This document shows positions 22,478 through 31,284 of a stretch of DNA of 64,000 nucleotides, one piece after another (position 1 is the first letter of the stretch; every line of letters starts with the position of its first letter). A model generated the notes under the pieces. The model was not told the origin of the DNA and ran no database searches. It saw nothing but the letters and a program-made list of their open reading frames with translations. Source of the DNA: Rhodanobacteraceae bacterium (GTDB lineage: Bacteria > Pseudomonadota > Gammaproteobacteria > Xanthomonadales > Rhodanobacteraceae); the NCBI GenBank assembly GCA_016790075.1, contig JAEUPP010000066.1, forward strand, positions 1-64,000, given 5' to 3'. The translations under genes and the position numbers were made by a program.

Positions 22478-23497
22478 TCAGAGCGGTGGTGTTCGCGCTG
22501 CATTGTCGATCGGCAGCATGACAGTGAATTCGGAACCGCGGTTCGGCGTAGTTCGCACTTTGATCGAACCCCCATGCGACTTGACGATCTTGTGGACTAT
22601 CGACAGGCCCAGTCCTGTTCCCTCGCCGGGGGCCTTGGTCGTGAAGAACGGATCGAAGATCTTGGGCAGTACATCGTCAGGAATGCCGCAACCGGTGTCA
22701 GCGAATGAAATTTCGACATTGCCATCGCTGGCACGCGTCGCCACCGTGAGTGTGCCTTCGTCTTCCATGGCCTGCGACGCGTTGGTGATGAGATTCAGGA
22801 ATACCTGGTTGAGCTGTGACGGCATTCCGCGCACACGCGGCACGGTCTCGAGCCGGCGCACAATCTTGATGCGGTCGCGTAGCTGGTGCGCGGCAATCAT
22901 CAGGGCACTCTCCAGACCTTCGTTGACATCCATAAGATCCAGGCCGTCGCGATCGACGCGAGCGAAACCCTTGAGATTCTGTACCAGCGACGCGAGCTGC
23001 GTGATGCCTTCGGCGGAATCGGCAAGCAAGTCCTTGGCCTCGGTCAGCAGCGGACTTTTCTCGACAGCGCGACGTGCGTCGAAAAGCTTTCGCCGCGACT
23101 CCTCGACATGCTTGACGAGTTTGTCCAGCGACTCCTTGTCGGCACCGAACATGAGATCAACCGGCTGCTGACAGTACTGCACGGCTACGTCGTATTCCTT
23201 CACGAGCTTGCGATAATCATCCAGCAGCTCGCCGACCACTTCGACATTACTCTTGACGAAGCCCAGCGGCGTATTCAGCTCATGTGCAACGCCGGCGACC
23301 ATCTGCCCCAACGACGCAAGCTTGGTCGTGTGAATCACCTGCGACTGGCTTGAACGCAATTGCTTGAGTTCGACGTCAGTCTGCTCGAGCTCGGCCCGTA
23401 GCTGCGCCTTGGCGGCTTCGGCCTGGCGCAAACGCCAGAACAATGCGCCGGCGGCGGCAGCCAGGGCCAGCATGAGAATCACGAGCACAGCGGTCAC
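22478..23497 (-). CDS. Sensor histidine kinase with a single N-terminal TM segment
   Basis: 339 residues: a TM segment (about 3-22) and a short coiled coil (about 25-50), then the HisKA H-box VAHELNTPLGF with the phospho-accepting His. The HATPase_c domain shows the N box NLITNASQAM, G1 DTGCGIP, F box DPFFTTK and G2 GTGLGLS. There is no periplasmic or PAS sensor domain, so input may come through the membrane or a partner protein. It precedes the double-receiver regulator by 12 bases. The long leader upstream contains a nested inverted repeat (23624-23780). Being upstream of the lipase/DUF1302 genes on the same strand, it may control them. Confidence 0.92.
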   Translation of the reverse strand: MTAVLVILMLALAAAAGALFWRLRQAEAAKAQLRAELEQTDVELKQLRSSQSQVIHTTKLASLGQMVAGVAHELNTPLGFVKSNVEVVGELLDDYRKLVKEYDVAVQYCQQPVDLMFGADKESLDKLVKHVEESRRKLFDARRAVEKSPLLTEAKDLLADSAEGITQLASLVQNLKGFARVDRDGLDLMDVNEGLESALMIAAHQLRDRIKIVRRLETVPRVRGMPSQLNQVFLNLITNASQAMEDEGTLTVATRASDGNVEISFADTGCGIPDDVLPKIFDPFFTTKAPGEGTGLGLSIVHKIVKSHGGSIKVRTTPNRGSEFTVMLPIDNAARTPPL

Positions 23498-23959
23498 GAA
23501 ACTCTCCCCATTGCGTTCCCCCGTTCGCGCGACCGACCCTGGTCACGGCCGGCGGGCAGCCTGGCATCCTTTAGGCGGCCCGCCAAGGTTGTTGCACCAA
23601 CGCCTCTGAGGGAGCACCAGACCCGCCCAGAGCTTCAGTATGGTGATTCGGCAGTTGGCTGAACAATCCTGGGAGCTTTCGCTGCGATAGGCCTTTGCAC
23701 CCGGCCACCCAACAGCAGAGTCCAACCCTGCTCCCTTCGACGAACTACCGAATCGGCACACCAGATTTCTTTCCCGGGCGCAGTATAAGCATGGCAGCCT
23801 GCGGACCATTCCCGCTAATGTACCGTCTGTCGGCGCTTTCGTGACCAGGGTCACCGAAAAGCCTCCGACCTGAGCCTTTGCAGGTCAGAAGACGCCGATT
23901 CGCTGCCATCGGAAGTTTCACCTAAGCTGCTCGCGAGAAACCTCGACCGGAGTTTGCGC
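23498..23959. other. Divergent spacer between kinase and ABM-like genes
   Basis: About 460 bases without a convincing coding frame. It contains a nested inverted repeat spanning 23624-23780 (listed separately) and a possible minus-strand -10 box TATACT at 23782-23787. The plus-strand promoter of the ABM-like gene must lie near 23850-23950 but is not clear. Confidence 0.5.
23624..23780 (-). ncRNA. Candidate structured RNA or structured leader (unidentified)
   Basis: Nested complementary segments would fold a single rod: CGCCCAG (23624-23630) with 23774-23780 including one G-U on the minus strand, GATTCGGCAGTT (23645-23656) with 23743-23754 (11 of 12), GGGAGC (23671-23676) with 23730-23735, GCTG (23681-23684) with 23713-23716, and GGCC (23690-23693) with 23703-23706. 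A TATACT box stands just upstream on the minus strand. The overall form, a long duplex with internal bubbles, recalls 6S RNA, but I do not recognise its consensus sequence. It could be a small RNA or a leader of the kinase gene. Strand is chosen from the -10 box only. Confidence 0.35.
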
Positions 23960-24289
23960 ATGATCGCTCGTATCTGGCGTGGCGTTACCCTCGCCTCAAG
24001 GGCCGAGGACTATCTCGAACATCTGCGCGAAACCGGCCTACGCGACTTCACGCAGACCCCGGGTAACCGCGGTGTCCAGGTCATACGGCGCGTTCAGGGC
24101 GAGCACTGTGAATTCCAGATCATCTCGTTCTGGGACTCGATGGACGCAGTCCGGCGTTTCGCAGGCAAGGAGGCCGAACGCTCGCGTTACTGGGATGCGG
24201 ACGAGGAATTCCTGCTCGAGATGGAACCGCTGGTACGTCACTACGAGGTGGCCGAATTCATTGAAAACCCACTGCACAGCTCGCAGTAA
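23960..24289 (+). CDS. ABM-superfamily (antibiotic biosynthesis monooxygenase-like) protein
   Basis: 109 residues. The ATG at 23960 has CGGAG eight bases upstream; an in-frame TTG six bases earlier is unlikely. The sequence starts MIARIWRGVTLASRAEDYLEHL and contains FQIISFWDSMDAVRRFAGKE, the dimeric alpha/beta-barrel pattern of ABM/stress-response proteins. The acidic tail ends EPLVRHYEVAEF, where the His is often conserved. Members include small monooxygenases, haem-degrading enzymes and proteins with no known reaction. It stands alone on the plus strand, so nothing in its context points to a substrate. Confidence 0.75.
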   Translation: MIARIWRGVTLASRAEDYLEHLRETGLRDFTQTPGNRGVQVIRRVQGEHCEFQIISFWDSMDAVRRFAGKEAERSRYWDADEEFLLEMEPLVRHYEVAEFIENPLHSSQ

Positions 24290-24461
24290 GCGCTCCTGCC
24301 CGCGACTCCGGTGTTTTCTGACTTCGTCCAGTGCTGTTCGCCGCAGCATCCTGCCCGGAATCGATGTGAGATCCAGCGCACTGCCGGCAATAGCTGACAC
24401 GCAGGAATCCGGCCGATGTACGGGCCTGGACTGCTGGCAGCCCCCTCAACACCGGCTCCGG

Positions 24462-25478
24462 TCAGTTGATGGAAGCACGCGGTGTAGGCAGGTTCTGTCC
24501 CTGGTACCAGGAATGCAGCTGGATGCGTAGTGCATCGGTCTGCACCTGCCACAGGCCCAGGCCGCCGCGGCGCAGATAGAAGGTCTGGCCGGTGCCGGGC
24601 GTAAGCGCCGCCCAATAGTCATCGACGTTGGTTACCTGCAGCGGCGGCGGCCCTTGGTTCAGCGGCTTCAGGATTCCGACGCCGTCCAGATAGTAAGGCG
24701 TGTCGACGAAATCCCCCTCCCCCGTTGCGCGATCGATACGGGCAAGCAGAGGAATGGCCGCCATCCCGGCCGCAAACCCCAGCAGCAACGGCAGCAGCAA
24801 GGCTTCACGCTGCGGCAGGCGCGTAAGGCGGAACAGCGGATACAGGAGCAGTGCGGCAGGTATCAGTGCCAGTGCCAGCCCTATGACCCAGCGGTGATCA
24901 CCGACCAATGCATAGGGGCTGAGGGCCTGATCAACCACCGCAAACCCGAGCAACAGCACGAACAGCAGGGTCGCGGCAAGGCTTACCGGGTGGTATTGCA
25001 GGTGAAATACATGCGACGGCGGTCGCGGCGCATCAGCCGGTGCGATCTGCGTATAAAGCCGAGTGGTCGCTTCAGCGGAACTCCAATCAAGTACACCGTG
25101 GGCGCTTAGCTGCAGCGCGGGGTCGCCGACGGCGAACCATTGCAGCTCCGGCACCGAGCCAGCGCGGCTACCGAGCCAGGCCAGTGCAAGCCCTTCCCGA
25201 CGCCATTCACGTTCGACCAGGGAGCCATCGGCAAAACGGCCGAAAACGCGCACACGTTCCGCGTCATGGCCAAGCCAGCCCAGCGCAAGGTCTGCCCCGG
25301 CGCGGGCTGGATCGGCAATCAATACGCGAACCGTCGACAGTCCATCCAGTTTCGCTTCCGGCGCACCGCGCAACGCATCCTGCGACGCCTGCCGCTGGCG
25401 GCCGCGGAGGAATGCCATCGCAACCGGCAGGGCATAGATCAGCGCCAGCAGCGGCGCGAACATCAGAAATACAGTCAT
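24462..25478 (-). CDS. Uncharacterised membrane protein
   Basis: 338 residues from the ATG at 25478; the frame extends 17 codons upstream with a polar, unlikely start. A TM segment at the N-terminus (TVFLMFAPLLALIYALPVAMAFL) is followed by a soluble region of about 140 residues and then three TM segments (around LAATLLFVLLLGFAVV, VIGLALALIPAALLLYPLF and LLLPLLLGFAAGMAAIPLL). A C-terminal periplasmic or cytoplasmic tail ends in PTPRASIN. I recognise no family. It is convergent with the ABM-like gene and lies about 80 bases downstream of the GST gene. Confidence 0.6.
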   Translation of the reverse strand: MTVFLMFAPLLALIYALPVAMAFLRGRQRQASQDALRGAPEAKLDGLSTVRVLIADPARAGADLALGWLGHDAERVRVFGRFADGSLVEREWRREGLALAWLGSRAGSVPELQWFAVGDPALQLSAHGVLDWSSAEATTRLYTQIAPADAPRPPSHVFHLQYHPVSLAATLLFVLLLGFAVVDQALSPYALVGDHRWVIGLALALIPAALLLYPLFRLTRLPQREALLLPLLLGFAAGMAAIPLLARIDRATGEGDFVDTPYYLDGVGILKPLNQGPPPLQVTNVDDYWAALTPGTGQTFYLRRGGLGLWQVQTDALRIQLHSWYQGQNLPTPRASIN

Positions 25479-25562
25479 CGCAGGCACGCCCCGGAAATGG
25501 ACGCGCAGCTTAGCCTGTCGCGCCCGCACGTGTCAGCGCAGGCACGAGGTGGATACGGCGGG

Positions 25563-26180
25563 TCAGGCGACTTTTTTTGCCGCGGCCTCCACCGCCAGCG
25601 CTTCAGCTACAGCAGGACGGACGGCGACACGCTCGACGAACCTCGTAACCGCCGGCCACTGATTCAGGTCGATGCCGACGTATTTGCCCCAGCCGAGTAC
25701 CGTGAACAGGTAGGCGTCTGCGACGCTGAACCGACTGCCCGTCAGATAGTCCTGTTTCTCCAGCAGCGGCTCGATCTCGCTGAAGCGCCGCGCCAGCTTG
25801 ACCTTCTGCGCCTCCTTGACCGCCTCATGCACTGGAGGGTGGAACAGTGGACTGAACTGCTTGTGTATTTCTGTAGAAATGAAATTAAGCCATTCCTGCA
25901 GACGATAACGCTGCAGCGTTCCGTTGGCTGGCGCCAGTTGCTTGTCCGGAGCAAGGTCGGCGAGGTATTGCACGATCGCAGGCCCCTCGGTAAGCACTTC
26001 ACCACCGTCGAGCAGCAAGGCTGGCACATAGCCCCTGGGATTGACCGTCGTGAAGTCGCTTCCGTCGGCAGCCTGCTTGGTCGCGAGATCGACCTTGACC
26101 ACTTCAAACGGCAGGCCCAGTTCACGCAGCACGATATGCGGCGACAATGCACAGGTTCCCGGCGCGAAATACAGTTTCAT
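25563..26180 (-). CDS. gstA: Glutathione S-transferase, beta class (GstA-like)
   Basis: 205 residues from the ATG at 26180 with GGAG seven bases upstream; the frame upstream of this (to 26321) has no family similarity. The thioredoxin-like N-terminal domain starts MKLYFAPGTCALSPH with Cys10, the mixed-disulphide residue of bacterial beta-class GSTs. VNPRGYVPALLLDGGEVLTEG supplies the cis-Pro loop and glutathione gamma-Glu site (shortened motif VPALLLDGG). The helical C-terminal domain ends with SRFSVADAYLFTVL. It conjugates glutathione to electrophiles in the cytoplasm. A second, Cys-less GST gene is at 33388. Confidence 0.9.
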   Translation of the reverse strand: MKLYFAPGTCALSPHIVLRELGLPFEVVKVDLATKQAADGSDFTTVNPRGYVPALLLDGGEVLTEGPAIVQYLADLAPDKQLAPANGTLQRYRLQEWLNFISTEIHKQFSPLFHPPVHEAVKEAQKVKLARRFSEIEPLLEKQDYLTGSRFSVADAYLFTVLGWGKYVGIDLNQWPAVTRFVERVAVRPAVAEALAVEAAAKKVA

Positions 26181-26362
26181 GCGGATGCTCCAAAGTAGGG
26201 AGGGTACGAGCAACCTGCGCAAAAGCAGCAGCGCTGGCCCGTCGCGGCTAGATGCGGCTAGCTGCTGTCTGCTCAAGGGTCGCACCGCCGCCGGCACCGT
26301 GAATGCACTGTTCACCAGCACGCAACAGCCACGTGACGCCGGCTGGGACGCCCTCTGCCTGC

Positions 26363-27052
26363 TCAGGCTAGCGCCCAGTCGGCCACGGCTTCGGCGTGGA
26401 TCCGGGTCGTGTCGAACGTCGGCACTGTGGTATCCGCAGCGCTGATCAGAAGGCCGATCTCGGTACAGCCAAGAATGATGCCTTCGGCACCACGCTGGAC
26501 CAGATCGGCCATGATTGCGCGGTAAGCCTCGCGCGAGGTATCACGGATCTCGCCGCGGCAGAGCTCGTCGTAGATCACGCGATGCACGACATCACGCTGT
26601 GCGGCGTCCGGCACCAGCACATCGAGCCCCTGCGCGACCAGTCGCTGGCGATAGAAGTCCTGCTCCATGGTGAAGCGCGTGCCGAGCAAGCCGACACGGG
26701 CCAGGCCCGCCGCCCGTATGCGCGCTGCTGTTGCATCAGCAATGTGCAGCAGCGGCAGTCCGCTACCCGCCTCCACCGCCGCAGCGACCTTGTGCATGGT
26801 ATTGGTGCAGATCACGACCGCCTGCGCGCCAGCTCGCTGCAACGCCGCGGCCGCCTTGGCGAGTTCACGCCCGGCCTCGTCCCAGTCGCCCTGCATCTGC
26901 AGCTGCTCGATCACGGCGAAATCCACGCTATAGAGCACTAGCCGCGCCGAATGCAGACCGCCAAGGCGATCGCGCACCTGCTGGTTGATGATGCGGTAGT
27001 AGGGAATCGTCGATTCCCAGCTCATCCCGCCGAGCAGCCCCAGGGTTTTCAC
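26363..27052 (-). CDS. Aspartate/glutamate racemase superfamily protein (YgeA-like)
   Basis: 229 residues from the GTG at 27052, placing KTLGLLGGMSWEST at the N-terminus as in YgeA-type amino-acid racemases. An ATG-started frame to 27136 adds 28 hydrophobic residues with no family match. The two catalytic cysteines of PLP-independent racemases are visible in VVICTNTMHK and IILGCTEIGLL. YgeA-like enzymes have broad specificity, for example homoserine, so the substrate is not certain. D-amino acids made this way could serve the peptidoglycan or signalling. No operon partner: about 180 bases separate it from the GST start downstream and about 300 from lpdA upstream. Confidence 0.85.
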   Translation of the reverse strand: MKTLGLLGGMSWESTIPYYRIINQQVRDRLGGLHSARLVLYSVDFAVIEQLQMQGDWDEAGRELAKAAAALQRAGAQAVVICTNTMHKVAAAVEAGSGLPLLHIADATAARIRAAGLARVGLLGTRFTMEQDFYRQRLVAQGLDVLVPDAAQRDVVHRVIYDELCRGEIRDTSREAYRAIMADLVQRGAEGIILGCTEIGLLISAADTTVPTFDTTRIHAEAVADWALA

Positions 27053-27348
27053 AAACTTCAGCCCATTCCGCAAGAGAAATACGAGTGAGTAAACGACCCA
27101 GAAACCCAGGGAAGACCTGAACAGCCCCCACGGCACGCCTGCTGTCCCCAGCCGCTCGTAACCGCAGTCCCGCCAAATTCGGCCGGCCGGCCCGTCGAGC
27201 GCACAGAGTGATCAGAACCTGAGGTTCTTGACGATCACCCTTCACGCCCGTGGCTCAAGAAGGCTCCAAAATCCGTGACCAAATTCCGGCTTGAGCGGAG
27301 TTCAGCTAACGATAAGTGTTACGCGACGGGGGACATGGCGATCGCCAT

Positions 27349-29145
27349 CTATCTCTTCTTTGGCGCGACAATATCTGTACAAGTTCCTTCGTACACCTCC
27401 GCCGCCATACCAACCGATTCGCTCAAGGTCGGATGCGGATGAATGGTCAGGCCGATATCGGCGGCTTCAGCTCCCATCTCGATCGCCAGCGCAACTTCGG
27501 CGATGAGGTCGCCCGCATTCGGCGCGACGATACCCGCACCAATGACGCGATGTGTGGCTTCGTCGAAGATCAGCTTCGTGAAGCCTTCGGTCCGACCTAT
27601 GCCGATAGCGCGACCCGAGGCCGCATGCGGAAACTTGCCGACGCCATAGGCCAGGCCTTCCTTCTTGGCTTCGGCTTCGGTGATGCCGACCCAGGACACT
27701 TCCGGATCAGTATAGGCGACGCTGGGAATCACGCGGGCGACGAATTCGCTCTTGTGGCCGGCGGCGACTTCAGCGGCGACCTTGCCTTCGTGCGTGGCCT
27801 TGTGTGCCAGCATGGGATTGCCGACCAGGTCACCGATCGCAAAGATATGCGGCACATTGGTACGCATCTGCTTGTCGACCGGAATGAAGCCGCGCTCGGT
27901 CACGTTGACGCCGGCCTTGTGCGCATCGAGCTTGCCGCCGTTGGGCGAGCGGCCAACGGCGACCAGCACCCGATCGTACAGCGTTGGCTGCGGCGCCTTT
28001 TCCCCTTCAAACGTCGCCAGCAGGCCCTCGGCCCGGGCTTCGATCTTGCTGACCTTGGTTTTCAGATGAATGCCGGCGTAGCGTTTTTGCAGGCGCTGCT
28101 GCAACGGGCGCACCAGATCCGGGTCGGCACCCGGCATCAGCTGATCAAGCAATTCGACAACGGTGACCTTTGCTCCCAAGGCCTCGTAGACGCAGGCCAT
28201 TTCCAGGCCGATGATGCCGCCGCCGACAACGAGTAGGCTCTTGGGCACGTCAGCCAGATCGAGCGCATCGGTCGAATCCATCATGCGCTTGTCGTCCCAG
28301 GGGAAGCCCGGCAGTTTCACCGCCTGCGAACCGGCAGCAATGATTGCGTTGTCGAAACGCACCAGTTGCCTGCCGCTGGCGCCTTCGACCTCGAGCTCGT
28401 TGCGCGACACGAATTTCGCCGTTCCGGTCACTACCGTGACCTTGCGCTGCTTGGCCATGCCAGCAAGTCCACCGGTCAGTTGCGCGACCACAGCGCTCTT
28501 GTGCGCCCGCAGTTGGTCGAGATCGATAGCGGGCTCGCCAAAACGTATGCCATGGCTGGCGAACTGGCGCGCCTCATCGACCACCCGCGCCGCATGCAGC
28601 AGTGCTTTGGACGGAATGCAGCCGACATTGAGGCAGACCCCGCCAAGCACCGGATAACGCTCGACCAGCACCACATTCTGGCCGAGGTCCGCCGCGCGGA
28701 AGGCCGCGGTATAGCCACCGGGACCAGCGCCAATCACGACGACCTGCGCCTGGATATCAGCCTTGCGTCCGGTTTCCGGTGCTGCAGCGGGTACCGCGGC
28801 AGCTGCCACCGGCGCGGTTGCCTGCATGGTCTCCACCGCCTTGGGCGCCGCTGCAGCAGCGGCCGGTGCAGGTGCATCCTTGACCGCGGCCGGCGCTGCA
28901 GTCGTTGTCGCAACAGTCTCGATCAGCGCGACGACGGCACCTTCCGCCAACTCGTCACCGAGTTTGACCCTGATCTCCTTGACAACACCGGCGACCGTCG
29001 AAGGCACCTCCATCGTCGCCTTGTCGGATTCGAGCGTGACGAGCCCCTGCTCTTTCCTGATCGTATCGCCGACCTTGACCAGGACCTCGATCACGGGCAC
29101 GGAAACACCGCCGATATCCGGCACTTTGACTTCTGTCGTTGCCAT
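27349..29145 (-). CDS. lpdA: Dihydrolipoyl dehydrogenase (E3) with N-terminal lipoyl domain
   Basis: 598 residues. Residues 1-80 form a lipoyl domain with Lys42 in ESDKATMEVP, followed by an Ala/Pro linker (about 85-125). The FAD domain starts VVIGAGPGGYTAAFRAADLG and the redox disulphide is GGVCLNVGCIPSK. The C-terminal interface domain carries the HPHPTLSE active-site His. It reoxidises dihydrolipoamide in the pyruvate dehydrogenase complex and passes electrons to NAD. Lipoylated E3 subunits are known in several proteobacteria. Its ATG overlaps the stop of the upstream unknown ORF in TAATG, so the two are translationally coupled, and aceF is upstream. Confidence 0.95.
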   Translation of the reverse strand: MATTEVKVPDIGGVSVPVIEVLVKVGDTIRKEQGLVTLESDKATMEVPSTVAGVVKEIRVKLGDELAEGAVVALIETVATTTAAPAAVKDAPAPAAAAAAPKAVETMQATAPVAAAAVPAAAPETGRKADIQAQVVVIGAGPGGYTAAFRAADLGQNVVLVERYPVLGGVCLNVGCIPSKALLHAARVVDEARQFASHGIRFGEPAIDLDQLRAHKSAVVAQLTGGLAGMAKQRKVTVVTGTAKFVSRNELEVEGASGRQLVRFDNAIIAAGSQAVKLPGFPWDDKRMMDSTDALDLADVPKSLLVVGGGIIGLEMACVYEALGAKVTVVELLDQLMPGADPDLVRPLQQRLQKRYAGIHLKTKVSKIEARAEGLLATFEGEKAPQPTLYDRVLVAVGRSPNGGKLDAHKAGVNVTERGFIPVDKQMRTNVPHIFAIGDLVGNPMLAHKATHEGKVAAEVAAGHKSEFVARVIPSVAYTDPEVSWVGITEAEAKKEGLAYGVGKFPHAASGRAIGIGRTEGFTKLIFDEATHRVIGAGIVAPNAGDLIAEVALAIEMGAEAADIGLTIHPHPTLSESVGMAAEVYEGTCTDIVAPKKR

Positions 29146-29723
29146 TATTCCTGCTCCTTGTCCGGGGAGGCCGCCGTGCGGAAAACCTGCTTCAGCGCAT
29201 TGCGGCGCAATTCAAATTCAGCGAGTGGATCGGGTTCAGCGGTCGTGGTTGCCACAGCGGCCGGCCTAACCGGCACCGGTGCGGCCTTCGTCGGCTCGAC
29301 CTGCAGCGGCGACTCCGTAGCGCCTATCAGCCCACGCACACGGGCTTGCAGTGCCAGCAATTCCTCTCGTTCGCTGCGTTGCAGCGCCAGTCCATCCAGC
29401 TGCTTGCGCTGGCGCTGCTTGCTGAGCTCGCGGTACTTGCGGTTCGCATAGTTGAGTGACTGACGTATATCGGGCAGGTGGATGGTTTCCACTTCCTCGG
29501 GCAGCGTGTCGAAGCTGATATAGCCATCTTCGATCCAGAGGCCGCGGCGCCGTGCGACGATGCGCGTTTCACGCTCCTCGAAGAACAGCCGCGGCCAGTC
29601 GTTGTCGGGCGGCGCGCGATCCAGGCGCAGGAACATCACGCGCAGCGAATCGTGCACACGCGACCAGGTCGTCTTGCTCAGGTCGAGATCGACGATGCAA
29701 ATATCTTGGAATTCCGCCTCCAT
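29145..29723 (-). CDS. Unknown protein encoded between aceF and lpdA
   Basis: 192 residues, no signal peptide or TM segment. The N-terminal 100 residues look folded (FQDICIVDLDLSKTTWSRVH, then ERETRIVARRRGLW, then GYISFDTLPEEVETI). A charged helix (about 105-140, RKYRELSKQRQRKQLDGLAL) and a low-complexity Ala/Pro/Thr region follow. It has its own ribosome site (AGGA just before ATG) and overlaps lpdA by one base. I do not recognise a family. The position within the PDH operon suggests a link with the complex or its lipoylation, but that is inference from neighbourhood only. Confidence 0.75.
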   Translation of the reverse strand: MEAEFQDICIVDLDLSKTTWSRVHDSLRVMFLRLDRAPPDNDWPRLFFEERETRIVARRRGLWIEDGYISFDTLPEEVETIHLPDIRQSLNYANRKYRELSKQRQRKQLDGLALQRSEREELLALQARVRGLIGATESPLQVEPTKAAPVPVRPAAVATTTAEPDPLAEFELRRNALKQVFRTAASPDKEQE

Positions 29724-29751
29724 ACCGTCCTACCTGGTCCGTGGTCGCCGT

Positions 29752-31113
29752 TCAGAGCAAGGTTCGCCGCATGTCCGCCAGCAGTTGGCCGAGATAGCTG
29801 GTGAAACGCGCCGCCGACGCGCCATCGATGACCCTGTGGTCGTAACTGAGGCTCAACGGCAGCATCAGTCGCGGCTGGAAGGCCTTGCCGTCCCACACAG
29901 GCCGGATCGCCGACTTGGACACCCCGAGAATCGCAACCTCAGGCGCGTTGACGATAGGCGTGAAAGCCGTGCCGCCGATACCACCCAGCGAGGAAATGGA
30001 AAAACAGCCGCCGGACATATCGGCCGGACCTAGCTTGCCGTCGCGCGCCTTGGCGGCGAGTTCACCGGTTTCCTTAGCGAGCTCGAACACTCCCTTCCGG
30101 TCCGCGTCGCGCAGCACTGGCACGACCAGACCGTTAGGCGTATCGGCTGCAAAGCCGACGTGGAAATATTTCTTGAGAATGAGGTTCTCGCCCGAAGCGT
30201 CAAGCGAGGCGTTGAAATCGGGAAATTTCTTCAACGCGGCGACTACTGCTTTCATGAGGAAAGCCAGCATGGTCAGCTTGAGGCCGGATTTTTCGTTTTC
30301 CTTGTTCAGTGCAACGCGCAGTGCTTCGAGGTCGGTGATATCGGCCTCGTCATGCTGGGTTACATGCGGGATCATGACCCAGTTGCGCGCGAGGTTGGCG
30401 CCGGAAATCTTCTTGATGCGCGAGAGCGCGCGCGTTTCGGTTTCGCCAAACTTCGCGAAATCCACCTGCGGCCAGGGCAGCAGGTTGAGACCTCCGCCGG
30501 CGGCAACCGGTGCAGCAGCAGCACTGCGCGGCGCACCGCCGGCCAGCGCCTGTTTCACGTAGTTCTGCACATCTTCGCGCGTGATGCGTGACTTGCGGCC
30601 ACTGCCGCTGACGGCGCTCAGATCGACGCCGAGCTCGCGCGCGAACAGGCGCACGGCCGGGCTGGCATGCGGCACCTTGTCCGGCATCACGACGCTGGCA
30701 TCGAACGGCACCGGTGGCGTGCGCGGCCCGGCGATTTCCGCGTCTATGCCAGGCTTGACTGCCTCGGCGACAACCGGCGCCGCCGCCGGCGCGGCGGCTG
30801 CGCTGATCGCAGCCGGCGCGGGCTTGGCAGCAGCAGCGGGCGGTGCCACGCTCCTGGCCGGTGCGGCGGATTGGGCCTCGGCCGCATCGACCACGGCGAC
30901 CACCGAGCCCTCCGATACTTCGTCACCGACCTTGACGCGAATTTCCTTGACCACACCCGCGAACGGGGCAGGCACTTCCATCGTCGCCTTGTCGGACTCG
31001 AGCGTCAGCAGCCCCTGATCCTTCTTTACCGTGTCGCCGGGTGCTACCAGGATCTCGATAACCGGCACGTTGGCGTAGTTGCCGATGTCGGGAACCTTCA
31101 CTTCTTGTGACAT
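29752..31113 (-). CDS. aceF: Pyruvate dehydrogenase E2, dihydrolipoyllysine acetyltransferase
   Basis: 453 residues from the ATG at 31113 (GGGAGGG four bases upstream); the open frame further upstream is antisense to tyrA and rejected. One lipoyl domain (1-80, Lys42 in ESDKATMEVP), an Ala/Pro linker, an E3-binding domain (ASPAVRLFARELGVDLSAV, with GRKSRITREDV) and the catalytic acyltransferase domain with YDHRVIDGASAARF giving the HxxxDG motif. One lipoyl domain is fewer than the three of E. coli AceF. It transfers the acetyl group to CoA in the PDH complex. aceE is not next to it in this window, which is unusual; the operon continues to the unknown ORF and lpdA. Confidence 0.95.
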   Translation of the reverse strand: MSQEVKVPDIGNYANVPVIEILVAPGDTVKKDQGLLTLESDKATMEVPAPFAGVVKEIRVKVGDEVSEGSVVAVVDAAEAQSAAPARSVAPPAAAAKPAPAAISAAAAPAAAPVVAEAVKPGIDAEIAGPRTPPVPFDASVVMPDKVPHASPAVRLFARELGVDLSAVSGSGRKSRITREDVQNYVKQALAGGAPRSAAAAPVAAGGGLNLLPWPQVDFAKFGETETRALSRIKKISGANLARNWVMIPHVTQHDEADITDLEALRVALNKENEKSGLKLTMLAFLMKAVVAALKKFPDFNASLDASGENLILKKYFHVGFAADTPNGLVVPVLRDADRKGVFELAKETGELAAKARDGKLGPADMSGGCFSISSLGGIGGTAFTPIVNAPEVAILGVSKSAIRPVWDGKAFQPRLMLPLSLSYDHRVIDGASAARFTSYLGQLLADMRRTLL

Positions 31114-31284
31114 ACGCCCTCCCAGGCGGCAGATTTCGGGCAAGGCGGCTATTGTGGCGGCGAAGCCAGGCCTGCACCAGAGCGGATAGAGCGGACAACC
31201 CAGCGTTGGACTTATTCCGATTGGTTCGCGCAGCCTCGCGACCCGGCGGCTAAGCTGATCACTGTTTGCCGCGAAAGGTACTCC

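Noticed and set aside
23624-23780. Firm call of 6S RNA
   Set aside because: The overall rod shape fits, but conserved 6S sequence blocks are not recognisable by eye.
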